A DNA stretch of 34,710 nucleotides from an uncultured Lachnospiraceae bacterium (GTDB taxonomy: Bacteria; Bacillota; Clostridia; Lachnospirales; Lachnospiraceae), in contig CAJUPT010000035.1 of the NCBI GenBank assembly GCA_910588405.1, positions 1 through 34,710 on the forward strand, written 5' to 3'. The position numbers and the translations under genes are program-made. The notes below the pieces were generated by a model. That model saw nothing but the letters and a program-made list of their open reading frames with translations. It was not told the origin of the DNA and made no database searches. Shown piece by piece: positions 1 through 7,517 of the stretch; position 1 is the first letter of the stretch, and the number at the start of each line of letters is the position of its first letter.

Positions 1-36
1 AAATTCGGCAGAGGCTTAAAACCTCTTGTCGAATTT
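1..36. repeat. Inverted repeat, terminator-like hairpin at window edge
   Basis: Bases 1-14 pair with 22-36 with one bulged T at 26 and a 7-base loop (15-21). The 8/29 pair is a G-U wobble if the plus strand is transcribed and a C-A mismatch if the minus strand is, so the fold favours a plus-strand RNA whose gene lies outside the window. No clean U-tract follows on the plus side. It could instead serve the minus-strand kinase gene ending at 121; the other flank is not visible. Confidence 0.4.
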
Positions 37-120
37 CATTCTAAAACTTATCATTTTTTTCGTCTTTTTTGGAGTTCTTACCAAAACATACCTTTTTCTT
101 CGGTTTTTCCTGAATTTATA

Positions 121-1011
121 TTATTTTCTCACAATATCTATCGCATTTTTACAGATTCGAATGTCGACCTCTTTTTTTGAACCGCCGAATTCTCCGTCCA
201 GCACCCAGTCGATGGGTTCCTCCGACACAAAACGAACCGCATCCGTCTTAAATCGAAGGACAAAGGATTGATTTGCCTCGTCTAAAAACAGCTCCTGTAC
301 CACCCGGGTCAGATCCAGGGGATTCTTCGGGTCGCGGATCAGCACCACCTCGAACAGTCCGTCATCCAGCTCTACATCCGGACCGCTGATCTTTTTAAAT
401 CCGGCCACGCTCACAGAATTGGTCACCAGGCCCACCAGAAAATCATCCTCCAGCTCCTGATCTTTGTAGAACACCTTCACATGCTGGCTCTTAATCTCGG
501 AAATCTTTTTCAATCCCTCAAAGATATAAGCCTGATGACCCAGCATATTTTTTGAATCCTGGGAGGTCCGGTAGGAAACGCTGGTAAACGCGCCGAATCC
601 CGCCACATAAGTAAAATATGCGTCTTCAAACTGTCCTATGTCCGTCGGACAGGCCGGCAGCAAAACGGAGCTTTCCGCCGCTTTTCCAATATTCTTGGGA
701 AGGTTCAGGCTCCGGGCAAAATCATTGGTGGTGCCTGCCGGAATATAGCCGAGGGACGGCCTCTTTTCTTTTGGCAGCCGCATCAGCCCCGTGACAGCCT
801 CATTCATCGTGCCGTCTCCGCCGCTGACCACCAGATGATCCACCTCACCGGCCAGCTCCCCGATCACTCTGGCGCCATCTCCCTGTTCCTGGGTCATATA
901 AACCTCGACACGAAAGCCCTGCTTGATATAATAATCAACGATCCAGGACAGCTTGCCTTTCACTCTCGCCTTGCCCGCATGGGGATTTAATACAAAAAGC
1001 AATTTTTTCAT
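121..1011 (-). CDS. Diacylglycerol kinase family lipid kinase (DagK/YegS/BmrU-like)
   Basis: Predicted 296-residue soluble or membrane-associated lipid kinase of the DAGK catalytic family, which transfers phosphate from a nucleotide to a diacylglycerol-like lipid. The N-terminal NPHAGK (9-14) and the nucleotide-binding GGDGT (64-68) are the family signatures, and PAGTTNDFARSL follows as expected. Length is normal for the family. I chose ATG at 1011 because GGGAGGTGAT sits 7 bases upstream; an in-frame GTG at 1023 lies inside that ribosome binding site. It follows the nucleotidyltransferase gene by 49 bases on the same strand, so the two are probably co-transcribed. The exact lipid substrate (DagK versus undecaprenol or sphingosine-like) cannot be told from sequence alone. 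Confidence 0.88.
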   Translation of the reverse strand: MKKLLFVLNPHAGKARVKGKLSWIVDYYIKQGFRVEVYMTQEQGDGARVIGELAGEVDHLVVSGGDGTMNEAVTGLMRLPKEKRPSLGYIPAGTTNDFARSLNLPKNIGKAAESSVLLPACPTDIGQFEDAYFTYVAGFGAFTSVSYRTSQDSKNMLGHQAYIFEGLKKISEIKSQHVKVFYKDQELEDDFLVGLVTNSVSVAGFKKISGPDVELDDGLFEVVLIRDPKNPLDLTRVVQELFLDEANQSFVLRFKTDAVRFVSEEPIDWVLDGEFGGSKKEVDIRICKNAIDIVRK

Positions 1012-1060
1012 GGACAAAATCACCTCCCAAGAAACATTGTGCCTGCCGAATTACAGCACA

Positions 1061-1981
1061 CTAGCCCCACAGCCTTTCCGGATAAAGCCCCTCTTCTTTC
1101 ATCGCGCTGATTGCGGCGGCCACCGCCGCTTTATCCTCTTTATAGGTTACGCCGAACCATCTGTCCGCAGACCTTAATACGGATACCGTCGCTTTTCCGG
1201 CTTCTATGAGACTGCTGACCACAGTAGGAAGGAAATATTCGCACTTCAGCGGATTTTCCCTGATCCCCTGTTCTAAAAACGCCGGGAATCCGGCTTCCAG
1301 CTCTGTTAAAATGCTGTCAGAAAAGCCCCACATATTCATAGAAACCAGACTGTCCGGCGAAAGCTCCGTAAAGCTTTTCCCATCATCCTCGGTATAAACC
1401 ACTCTGCCGTCCTTTTTTTCTATATGGGTCCGCTCCGTGATATCCGTCATATAACCGTCTGCGTCAGCAGTACATACGCCTCTGGCCACATATCCGTTTT
1501 CCGTCAGCGTATTTTCCAAAATATAGCCCATCATGGCATAGCGGTACCGGCTGTCGTCCTCATGGCTTGTAAGAAACCCGTACATGGAGGCAAAAGCGCT
1601 GCGGCCGTAATAATCGTCTGCATTAATCACCATAAAGGGGCCGTCCAATACATCTTTGCAGCACAGGATCGCATGTCCCGTTCCCCAGGGTTTTACCCGG
1701 CCCTCCGGAATCTGAAATCCTTCCGGGAGCTTATCAAGCTCCTGAAATACATACCGCACATCCACATGCTTTTCAATCCGGCTTCCGATGGCCTTCCTGA
1801 AATCCTGTTCGTTTTGCTTCTTTATAATAAAAACAATTTTCTTAAAGCCGGCGCGTACCGCATCGTAGATCGAATAATCGATAATAATCTGCCCCTGCTC
1901 ATCCACCGGGTCAATCTGCTTTAATCCGCCGTAACGGCTCCCCATTCCCGCCGCCATAATCACCAAAGCCGGTTCTTTCAT
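1061..1981 (-). CDS. NTP-transferase family nucleotidyltransferase (sugar-phosphate type)
   Basis: Predicted 306-residue nucleotidyltransferase of the GT-A-like NTP_transferase fold, which joins an NTP to a sugar-1-phosphate or similar acceptor. The N-terminal MAAGMGSRYGG (9-19) is the nucleotide-binding G-x-G-x-R loop followed by a lysine, and the segment VINADDYYG carries the metal-binding aspartates. ATG at 1981 is preferred: GGGAG lies 9-10 bases upstream, while the in-frame GTG at 2005 lacks a good site. It is the first gene of a likely two-gene unit with the lipid kinase, transcribed from a promoter at about 2040-2068. The substrate is not evident; glucose-1-phosphate, MurNAc-phosphate or a polyol phosphate are all possible. 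Confidence 0.85.
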   Translation of the reverse strand: MKEPALVIMAAGMGSRYGGLKQIDPVDEQGQIIIDYSIYDAVRAGFKKIVFIIKKQNEQDFRKAIGSRIEKHVDVRYVFQELDKLPEGFQIPEGRVKPWGTGHAILCCKDVLDGPFMVINADDYYGRSAFASMYGFLTSHEDDSRYRYAMMGYILENTLTENGYVARGVCTADADGYMTDITERTHIEKKDGRVVYTEDDGKSFTELSPDSLVSMNMWGFSDSILTELEAGFPAFLEQGIRENPLKCEYFLPTVVSSLIEAGKATVSVLRSADRWFGVTYKEDKAAVAAAISAMKEEGLYPERLWG

Positions 1982-2039
1982 CTTTACATTTCTCCCTTTT
2001 ATCACATTCTTGTATTCACTACTTTTATCATATCAATTT

Positions 2040-2068
2040 ATAGTAACCCCGACGGAAGGAAAAATCAA
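2040..2068 (-). promoter_or_regulatory. Sigma-A type promoter for nucleotidyltransferase/lipid kinase
   Basis: Read on the minus strand: TTGATT (2068-2063), 17-base spacer, TACTAT (2045-2040), with TATAAA overlapping the -10 by three bases. It lies about 60 bases before the ATG at 1981 and faces away from the plus-strand promoter at 2086-2114. Confidence 0.5.
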
Positions 2069-2085
2069 GTAATTTGCATTTTCTT

Positions 2086-2114
2086 TTGCTTTTTTTTCAT
2101 ATATCGTTTACAAT
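2086..2114 (+). promoter_or_regulatory. Sigma-A type promoter for the NifX-like gene
   Basis: TTGCTT (2086-2091), 17-base spacer, TACAAT (2109-2114). Predicted start near 2121, giving a leader of about 40 bases that contains the GAAGG ribosome binding site for ATG 2161. Together with 2040-2068 it forms a divergent promoter pair. Confidence 0.7.
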
Positions 2115-2160
2115 AGAAACGTTAGGTTGCGGAACTATAAATAAGAAAGAAGGCAAGACT

Positions 2161-2607
2161 ATGAAAATCGCAGTAGTATACGACCAGGGCGTGGTAGGCG
2201 CTCATTTTGGCCATGCAAAGCAAATGAAACTTTACCGTACCGCTCCCACCGGTATCATTCTGGAAAGCAATATCGTCGATACCAATGTAAGCGGCCATGT
2301 GGCAATGTGTGATTTCCTGCGGGATCATCAGATACAGGCTGTCATCTGCCAGAACATCGGCAAGGAGGCCTGCAGCCTTTTGCTGCTGGAATGCAATATC
2401 GACCTGTACGCCGGCCTCTCCGGAGACCCCGACCTAGCTGTGAAGCTGCTTCTGGAAGGAAAGCTTGACGAGTTCCAGATAAAATATTATGACCAGATTT
2501 ACGGAAAAAATGCAAAGAATACCTGCAAAGAAGACTGCGACTGCGCCGGGGACTGCTCCTCCTGCGGACATGAGGGCGAAGGCTGCTCCACCATTGAGAT
2601 CGGATGA
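2161..2607 (+). CDS. Dinitrogenase iron-molybdenum cofactor (NifX/NifB-C) family protein with Cys-rich tail
   Basis: A 148-residue protein of the small NifX/NifB-C-terminal (Fe-Mo-co binding) family. In nitrogen fixers this fold carries cofactor precursors; in non-fixing anaerobes such stand-alone proteins have no settled function. The N-terminus MKIAVVYDQ, the GAHFGHAKQMKLY segment and the C-terminal VKLLLEGKLDEF match the fold. The last 27 residues are unusual: six cysteines at 122, 126, 128, 132, 135 and 142, spaced like a small metal or Fe-S cluster site. Start ATG 2161 has GAAGG 7 bases upstream. It is monocistronic, with its own promoter. No nif genes are near, so a role in nitrogen fixation is not implied. 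Confidence 0.8.
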   Translation: MKIAVVYDQGVVGAHFGHAKQMKLYRTAPTGIILESNIVDTNVSGHVAMCDFLRDHQIQAVICQNIGKEACSLLLLECNIDLYAGLSGDPDLAVKLLLEGKLDEFQIKYYDQIYGKNAKNTCKEDCDCAGDCSSCGHEGEGCSTIEIG

Positions 2608-2667
2608 CACGGCAAAGAGAGCTTTAACCAGGATAAGTAGGAAAGTAAACGTTCAAATCTGCCTGGA

Positions 2668-2687
2668 TGACGCAGCAGGCTGCGTCA
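2668..2687 (+). terminator. Hairpin after the NifX-like gene
   Basis: TGACGCAG, loop CAGG, CTGCGTCA: a perfect 8-bp stem with a tetraloop, about 60 bases past the stop. No T-tract follows (GGAAAAAGG), so it may be a weak terminator or an RNA 3'-end stabiliser. Confidence 0.4.
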
Positions 2688-2702
2688 GGAAAAAGGTGAA
2701 AA

Positions 2703-2759
2703 ATGACTCAAACTTCCCATATGGAAATCATACCAAACAGTTTGAGAAGTTTGAGTCAT
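2703..2759 (-). terminator. Long inverted repeat, likely terminator of the ATPase gene
   Basis: A 14-bp perfect stem (2703-2716 with 2746-2759) encloses a 29-base loop. On the minus strand the stem is followed by ATTTTTC, as expected for an intrinsic terminator of the gene ending at 2792. The loop contains CCATATGG and a second AGTTTGAG copy (2740-2747) able to compete for the same partner. Confidence 0.5.
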
Positions 2760-2791
2760 AAATGATAAGTTTTCCGTCTCATACCGAAAAA

Positions 2792-4483
2792 TCAGCCGGG
2801 AGCAAGCATCACACGACATCTCTTCCTGTAAAAGGCAAATCCATATTTCAACACATGCGCAACGCCTTCTTCAAGAAGCGCTTCCGCATACCGTTTTCGC
2901 TCAATCTGCTCCAGTGCTGCCCTGCAGGCCGTATCCAGCATTTCGTTCTCCGCATATTTTAGTTCCAGTATAATACCCGTTTCTCCATCATCAGTTTCCA
3001 CTAAAATATCGCTGTATCTGTCCCCGGATTCCTTATTGGAAGAAACACTCCATGTATCTTCAAATCCTAAAATCCCCAACAGGATGCCATGATAGAAATT
3101 TTCTTTCATCTGCTTTTTCACGAAGGTATCACGGATACTGATTGTCCGCTTCAGGTATTCGCCCAGCCGCTTTTCCACGCATTCCGCATTTCCATTTTTC
3201 AGCGCCTCGCAAAATGCTCTTACGGCCTCTCCGTTTTTCGGCACATTCTCTTTAAAAAATTCCATAATCTGCGCGGTAAATATCTTCCGAATTTCTATAT
3301 TCGGAATGGCCAGAGGGAAACGGTCTCCTTCCGGTTTCCCTCTCTGCGTGAGATATCCCGTAGTAAACAATACGCTCCACAAATGATCGATGGAGTCATA
3401 CATATCCTTATATGTCAGTTCCTGATAAATTTCTTTTGTTATCACTTCGCCTGCAACCAGCGCTTCAATCTCACGCCGTACCGCCGCTTTGTCCGATTCC
3501 CGGATGAACCTTCTTACCGCCTCATTGCTGCTGGTATTAGACCAGTAATTCTTAGGCTGTGCATCCGCGTCTGCCAGCAGCGCATCGCAATAGTTGATCA
3601 CATCCCAGGGACAGTATACCGCCGCATTTCCAAACTGATAGCCGTCATACCATTCCTTGACCTTCCCGTAATGATCCGAAAGCCCATAATATTGCAGCAT
3701 CTTTCTTACTTCTCTGTCCGTAAATCCAAAAGCCTTGTCAAACTGTACCTCCACAATCGACAAAACCTTAAGATTATTCAACCCTGTAAAAATGCTTTCT
3801 TTCGAGATACGCATGCACCCGGTCAGGACTGAAAATTTCAGGCAGTCATTCGTCTTAAGGGCATATTCAAACATGTTCCGGATAAACAACACCATCTGGT
3901 CGTAATATCCCCGCTCAAATGCCTTTGCCAACGGCACATCGTACTCATCGATAAGCAGGATTACTTTACGGCCATGATGTTTTTCCAGTAATTCTGACAA
4001 TACCTTCAGGCTGCTGCATAAAACGCCTTCGGTCATCTCCTCCTGCAAAAGCGCTGAAAACGCCTTTTTATCATAGAAGGTGAGATGCTCACTGTCCAGG
4101 AGATACTGGAACCGCCTTGCTTCACCGCGTATGGTCTGAACCGCCATCTCCAGCGCTTTCTCATAAGTTCCTGCATTCATTCCCTTTAAGGAGATCAATA
4201 TCACAGGGAATTTCCCCATAAATTTTTCGCAGAGAGCCGTTTCTTTCGCAATCGCCAGTTTTTCAAAAATCTCTTTGTTTGATCCCAATTCAAAAAAATG
4301 TTTCAGCATACTCATATTCAGGGACTTTCCAAACCTTCTCGGGCGCGTAAAAAGAGTCACCTCAGACCAATGAACAAGGAGTTCCTTAATCAGATATGTC
4401 TTGTCCACATAATAGAAATCTTCCGTCAGTAATTTTTCAAAATTTTCAATCCCGATCGGAAGCTTCTTTTTCCGGCTTTCCAT
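2792..4483 (-). CDS. AAA-ATPase-like protein with C-terminal PD-(D/E)XK nuclease domain
   Basis: A 563-residue protein of the AAA-ATPase_like plus PDDEXK_9 (formerly DUF1703) architecture, expanded in many gut Clostridia and Bacteroidetes. The N-terminus has the family signature for a short ATPase: YYVDKTYLI (24-32) and a Walker A-like RPRRFGKS (47-54). VILLIDEYDVP is the Walker B region near residue 190. Close to the C-terminus RYSDILVET and GIILELKYA supply the D and E-x-K of a PD-(D/E)XK nuclease core. ATG 4483 has GGAGG 7 bases upstream. It stands alone between a terminator (4541-4571) and a convergent gene. The cellular role of this family is not established; a defence or mobile-DNA role is often supposed but not shown here. 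Confidence 0.85.
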   Translation of the reverse strand: MESRKKKLPIGIENFEKLLTEDFYYVDKTYLIKELLVHWSEVTLFTRPRRFGKSLNMSMLKHFFELGSNKEIFEKLAIAKETALCEKFMGKFPVILISLKGMNAGTYEKALEMAVQTIRGEARRFQYLLDSEHLTFYDKKAFSALLQEEMTEGVLCSSLKVLSELLEKHHGRKVILLIDEYDVPLAKAFERGYYDQMVLFIRNMFEYALKTNDCLKFSVLTGCMRISKESIFTGLNNLKVLSIVEVQFDKAFGFTDREVRKMLQYYGLSDHYGKVKEWYDGYQFGNAAVYCPWDVINYCDALLADADAQPKNYWSNTSSNEAVRRFIRESDKAAVRREIEALVAGEVITKEIYQELTYKDMYDSIDHLWSVLFTTGYLTQRGKPEGDRFPLAIPNIEIRKIFTAQIMEFFKENVPKNGEAVRAFCEALKNGNAECVEKRLGEYLKRTISIRDTFVKKQMKENFYHGILLGILGFEDTWSVSSNKESGDRYSDILVETDDGETGIILELKYAENEMLDTACRAALEQIERKRYAEALLEEGVAHVLKYGFAFYRKRCRVMLAPG

Positions 4484-4540
4484 TCCATCCCCTCCATACT
4501 GTCAGCAGGGCCTTCTCAGGCCACCCTTTTATAAAACTAG

Positions 4541-4571
4541 CCCCCAGAATGACTTCACGCCACCCTGGGGG
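4541..4571 (-). terminator. Intrinsic terminator after glycyl-tRNA synthetase
   Basis: On the minus strand CCCCCAG (4571-4565) pairs perfectly with CTGGGGG (4547-4541), with a 17-base loop, followed by CTAGTTTTAT. It lies 10 bases past the glyQS stop and separates that gene from the downstream ATPase gene. Confidence 0.65.
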
Positions 4572-4580
4572 AGAGATTGA

Positions 4581-5969
4581 TTAAAACGTAAACTTATCCT
4601 CAAAATAAGCCTTCAGCTCTTCAATCGGTACCCGTACCTGGTTCATCGTATCCCTGTCTCTGACTGTCACGGCTCTGTCTGTTTCGGAATCGAAATCATA
4701 GGTCACGCAGAAAGGCGTACCGATCTCATCCAGTCTTCTGTACCGCTTTCCGATATTTCCTCTGTCGTCAAACTCACAGTTATAATATTTGGACAGCTCG
4801 CCGTAAATCTTTAACGCGCCATCATTCAGCTTTTTGGACAGAGGCAGCACGCCGATCTTCACAGGGGCGATCGCCGGATGGAAATGCAGCACCGTACGCA
4901 TATCGCCGCCTTCCAGCTCCTCTTCGTCGTAAGCGCTGCACAGGAAAGCCAGCGTCACACGGTCGGCGCCCAGAGAAGGCTCGATCACGTAAGGGATGTA
5001 TTTCTCCTTCTTCTCATCGTCAAAATAAGCCATATCCTCTCCCGAGGTATTCTGATGCTGGGTCAGGTCATAGTCGGTTCTGTCGGCGATGCCCCACAGC
5101 TCGCCCCAGCCAAAGGGGAACAGGAATTCCAGATCGGTCGTCGCCTTGGAATAGAAGCACAGCTCCTCCGGAGAATGGTCTCTGGCCCGCATCTCGTCAT
5201 CTTTAATCCCCAGCGTTTTCAGCCAGTTAATGCAGAAATCCTTCCAGTAGGCAAACCACTCCAGATCAGTGCCCGGCTCACAGAAGAATTCCAGCTCCAT
5301 CTGCTCGAACTCTCTGGTACGGAAGGTAAAGTTCCCCGGCGTAATCTCATTCCGGAAAGACTTTCCAATCTGACCGATGCCAAAAGGAATCTTCTTTCTG
5401 GAGGTTCTCTGCACGTTCTTGAAATTCACGAAAATACCCTGGGCAGTCTCCGGCCGCAGATACACCGTATTTTTCGCGTCCTCGGTTACGCCCTGGAAGG
5501 TTTTAAACATTAAGTTAAACTGACGAATATCCGTAAAATCATGCTTGCCGCAGGTGGGGCAGGGAATCTGATGCGCCTTAATATAGTCCATCATCTGTTC
5601 CTGAGACCAGCCGTCCACGGAACCTTCCATCTGAATGCCCTGAGCTTCGTTATAGTCCTCGATCAGTTTATCGGCACGAAACCGCTCATGACAGCTCTTG
5701 CAGTCCATCAGCGGGTCGGAAAAACCGCCCAGATGGCCGCTGGCCACCCATGTCTGAGAATTCATTAGAATCGCGCAGTCCACGCCCACATTGTAAGGAC
5801 TTTCCTGGACAAACTTCTGCCACCAGGCTTTCTTTACGTTATTTTTCAGCTCCACGCCCAGATTTCCGTAATCCCAGGTATTGGCCAGGCCGCCATAGAT
5901 CTCGGAACCGGGATACACAAATCCTCTGGACTTGGCCAGAGCCACAATTTTCTCCATCGTCTTTTCCAT
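4581..5969 (-). CDS. glyQS: Glycyl-tRNA synthetase, single-chain alpha2 type
   Basis: A 462-residue class II aminoacyl-tRNA synthetase that charges tRNA-Gly in the cytoplasm. This is the homodimeric type shared with eukaryotes and archaea, not the alpha2beta2 GlyQ/GlyS type. Visible features are the N-terminal SRGFVYPGSEIYGG, motif 2 around GKSFRNEITPGNFTFRTREF, motif 3 around PSLGADRVTLAF, and a C-terminal anticodon-binding domain starting near APVKIGVLPLS. The start is the ATG at 5969, with AGAGG 6 bases upstream and the residues MEKTMEKIVALAKSRG typical of the family; an open frame reaches further upstream but has no supporting signal. It follows the lipoprotein gene by 91 bases. No T-box leader is visible upstream. 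Confidence 0.97.
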   Translation of the reverse strand: MEKTMEKIVALAKSRGFVYPGSEIYGGLANTWDYGNLGVELKNNVKKAWWQKFVQESPYNVGVDCAILMNSQTWVASGHLGGFSDPLMDCKSCHERFRADKLIEDYNEAQGIQMEGSVDGWSQEQMMDYIKAHQIPCPTCGKHDFTDIRQFNLMFKTFQGVTEDAKNTVYLRPETAQGIFVNFKNVQRTSRKKIPFGIGQIGKSFRNEITPGNFTFRTREFEQMELEFFCEPGTDLEWFAYWKDFCINWLKTLGIKDDEMRARDHSPEELCFYSKATTDLEFLFPFGWGELWGIADRTDYDLTQHQNTSGEDMAYFDDEKKEKYIPYVIEPSLGADRVTLAFLCSAYDEEELEGGDMRTVLHFHPAIAPVKIGVLPLSKKLNDGALKIYGELSKYYNCEFDDRGNIGKRYRRLDEIGTPFCVTYDFDSETDRAVTVRDRDTMNQVRVPIEELKAYFEDKFTF

Positions 5970-6007
5970 CTCAAACCTCTTTCTCACAAAATCTTTCTCT
6001 TTTATAA

Positions 6008-6035
6008 CGGAATATTCCCTGTCACGGAATATCCG
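6008..6035 (-). repeat. Inverted repeat in the glyQS leader
   Basis: CGGAATATTCC (6008-6018) pairs with GGAATATCCG (6026-6035) with one bulged A and a 7-base loop, 40 bases before the glyQS start codon. No U-tract follows on the minus strand. It could be an mRNA hairpin or a weak attenuator; it lacks any T-box sequence. Confidence 0.35.
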
Positions 6036-6060
6036 GTAAAACCTGTTTGTCAGCATGAAG

Positions 6061-6714
6061 CTACTTAAAGATAATGTACGCAACCTCGTCTTCTGCGTTT
6101 ACGGACACCACATTATTATCGATAACCGTCACATTGTCCGAAATGTACATCACTTTACCCTGTACCTGAACCGGCGTCACGCCCTGGATCAGAATCACTC
6201 TGTACTTTCCATGCTTCTTGATGGTATCCGGCGTCACCGCACTGCCGTCCTTTGCCGCCTTTAATCCCACGTCCAGATTCACGCCCACGGAGAGCGCCGA
6301 TTCCACCGAGCCTGTTGTAAGCTGCTTCGCCAGGCCGGCTTCGCCGTTAAAGTCGATATAATGCTTCGGCGTGGCGTAATCCAGAATCAGAATCGCCTTG
6401 TTATTCTTGTCCGTCTCCAACTTTCTAATTGAAACGGGAAGGTTATCGTCGTCGTCTTCCGCATACGCCCTGGCAATACCCGCCGCGTCTGAATTATATC
6501 GGATCACCGCTTCCTCTATAAATGACTTAAGTCCGTCCGAGCTGAAATACTCCTTATCCAGCGTATCGAATAACGCCTCCTCCACTGTTCCGTTTTCTCG
6601 AATATACAGGCAATCCTGGAGGGGCTCAAAATTATCGGACTTGCTGCAGCCGCCGAGCAGAAATACCGCCAGACAAAGAACCGCAGTCAGACCTGCCAGT
6701 CTTATTTTTCTCAT
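6061..6714 (-). CDS. Putative lipoprotein of unknown function
   Basis: A 217-residue secreted protein that I do not recognise. The first 23 residues form a lipoprotein signal peptide: MRKIR, a hydrophobic stretch, and the lipobox LLGGC with the lipidated cysteine at 23. The mature part is mixed alpha/beta by eye, with an acidic patch AEDDDDN near residue 85 and a beta-rich C-terminal half ending in YIIFK. There are no transmembrane segments beyond the signal. ATG 6714 has GGGG 8 bases upstream. It has its own promoter (6805-6833) just after recO and runs into glyQS 91 bases later. It is probably anchored to the outer face of the membrane; the ligand or partner is unknown. Confidence 0.75.
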   Translation of the reverse strand: MRKIRLAGLTAVLCLAVFLLGGCSKSDNFEPLQDCLYIRENGTVEEALFDTLDKEYFSSDGLKSFIEEAVIRYNSDAAGIARAYAEDDDDNLPVSIRKLETDKNNKAILILDYATPKHYIDFNGEAGLAKQLTTGSVESALSVGVNLDVGLKAAKDGSAVTPDTIKKHGKYRVILIQGVTPVQVQGKVMYISDNVTVIDNNVVSVNAEDEVAYIIFK

Positions 6715-6804
6715 AATGATTTCCCCTTTCCTCCTAAACCTTTGTACAGGTTAATATGTATACCGAAAATTCCTCCCTGGGACCTTCCGAATATGCACTA
6801 AATC

Positions 6805-6833
6805 ATTTTACTCTGAAATTGAAATAATTTCAA
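6805..6833 (-). promoter_or_regulatory. Sigma-A type promoter for lipoprotein/glyQS, overlapped by a palindrome
   Basis: Read on the minus strand: TTGAAA (6833-6828), 17-base spacer, TAAAAT (6810-6805). It starts two bases past the recO stop codon. The -35 lies within the perfect palindrome TTGAAATAATTTCAA (6819-6833), which could be an operator or simply AT-rich DNA. Confidence 0.6.
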
Positions 6834-6834
6834 G

Positions 6835-7515
6835 CTATAATTGAGGCGAATCCGCAAGCCCGGAAAATGCCGTCATGCTTTCCAGCACCTTAAGCGAGTG
6901 AAACTGTCTGTCGATAAACCTTTGCCGAAGCCACCCCACCGCCCTTCCGAGCTCCTTCATTACCTGATCGGACACCCGGAAGGTATACAGCTTTTCCACC
7001 GGGGAGGCGACGATATATTTCAATGTATACAGGGTAGCCTGACACACCTCAAAAGGCAGCTGCGGGGCATATTCGCCGTTAACCGCCATCGCTTTCATCT
7101 CATAGATCAGACGCACCAGCCCGTTCGGCAGCGTCTCCTTTTCCAGCGCCCGGAAGGACTGGAACAGCAGAAGAAGCATCTGCCGCTCGTCATTATTTTC
7201 CCTGGTATAATAATCGGCCAGTTCCGCGAAGTAGGAGGCATAGCAGACCAGCTCCATGTCATTGCCCAGGTTTTCAAAATAATTGGCGATCTCCACCGAT
7301 TTGACCGTATAGGAGCTTCTTCCCTCATACAGCGTAAATTCTCCGAAGCAAAAAGGGCGGCAAGCCGCCTGCAAAGGGCTGTTCTGCTTTCGGACGCCCT
7401 TTGCGAAAGCGGCGATCTTTCCCCGCTCTTTTGTGAGAATCACCAGTCTCTTATCATTTTCCAAAAGCGGCGCTACCTTCAGCACCATTCCGGTAACAGT
7501 AACAAGATCAGACAT
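6835..7515 (-). CDS. recO: DNA repair protein RecO, short form without zinc-binding cysteines
   Basis: A 226-residue RecO, which helps load RecA on SSB-coated single-stranded DNA with RecR and anneals complementary strands. The N-terminal OB-fold is recognisable from VTGMVLKVAPL and RLVILTKERGKIAAFAKGVR (about 7-42). The C-terminal helical domain usually carries a CxxC...CxxC zinc site. Here the matching stretch (PQLPFEVCQATLYTLKYI) keeps one cysteine and appears to have lost about 20 residues, which explains the slightly short length. ATG 7515 lies 2 bases past the era stop codon, with a weak AAAGAG site, so translation is probably coupled to era. Confidence 0.9.
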   Translation of the reverse strand: MSDLVTVTGMVLKVAPLLENDKRLVILTKERGKIAAFAKGVRKQNSPLQAACRPFCFGEFTLYEGRSSYTVKSVEIANYFENLGNDMELVCYASYFAELADYYTRENNDERQMLLLLFQSFRALEKETLPNGLVRLIYEMKAMAVNGEYAPQLPFEVCQATLYTLKYIVASPVEKLYTFRVSDQVMKELGRAVGWLRQRFIDRQFHSLKVLESMTAFSGLADSPQL

Positions 7516-7517
7516 TT

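Larger units (their letters stand above)
2608..2791. other. Convergent intergenic region with two inverted repeats
   Basis: This 184-base gap separates the plus-strand NifX-like gene from the minus-strand ATPase gene. It holds a compact GC-rich hairpin (2668-2687) and a longer inverted repeat (2703-2759). I see no coding potential of note. The repeats probably end transcription from both sides. Confidence 0.6.

Noticed and set aside
5970..6060. Possible T-box riboswitch before glyQS
   Set aside because: The gap is only 91 bases, with no T-box sequence or specifier-type stems; only a small inverted repeat is present.
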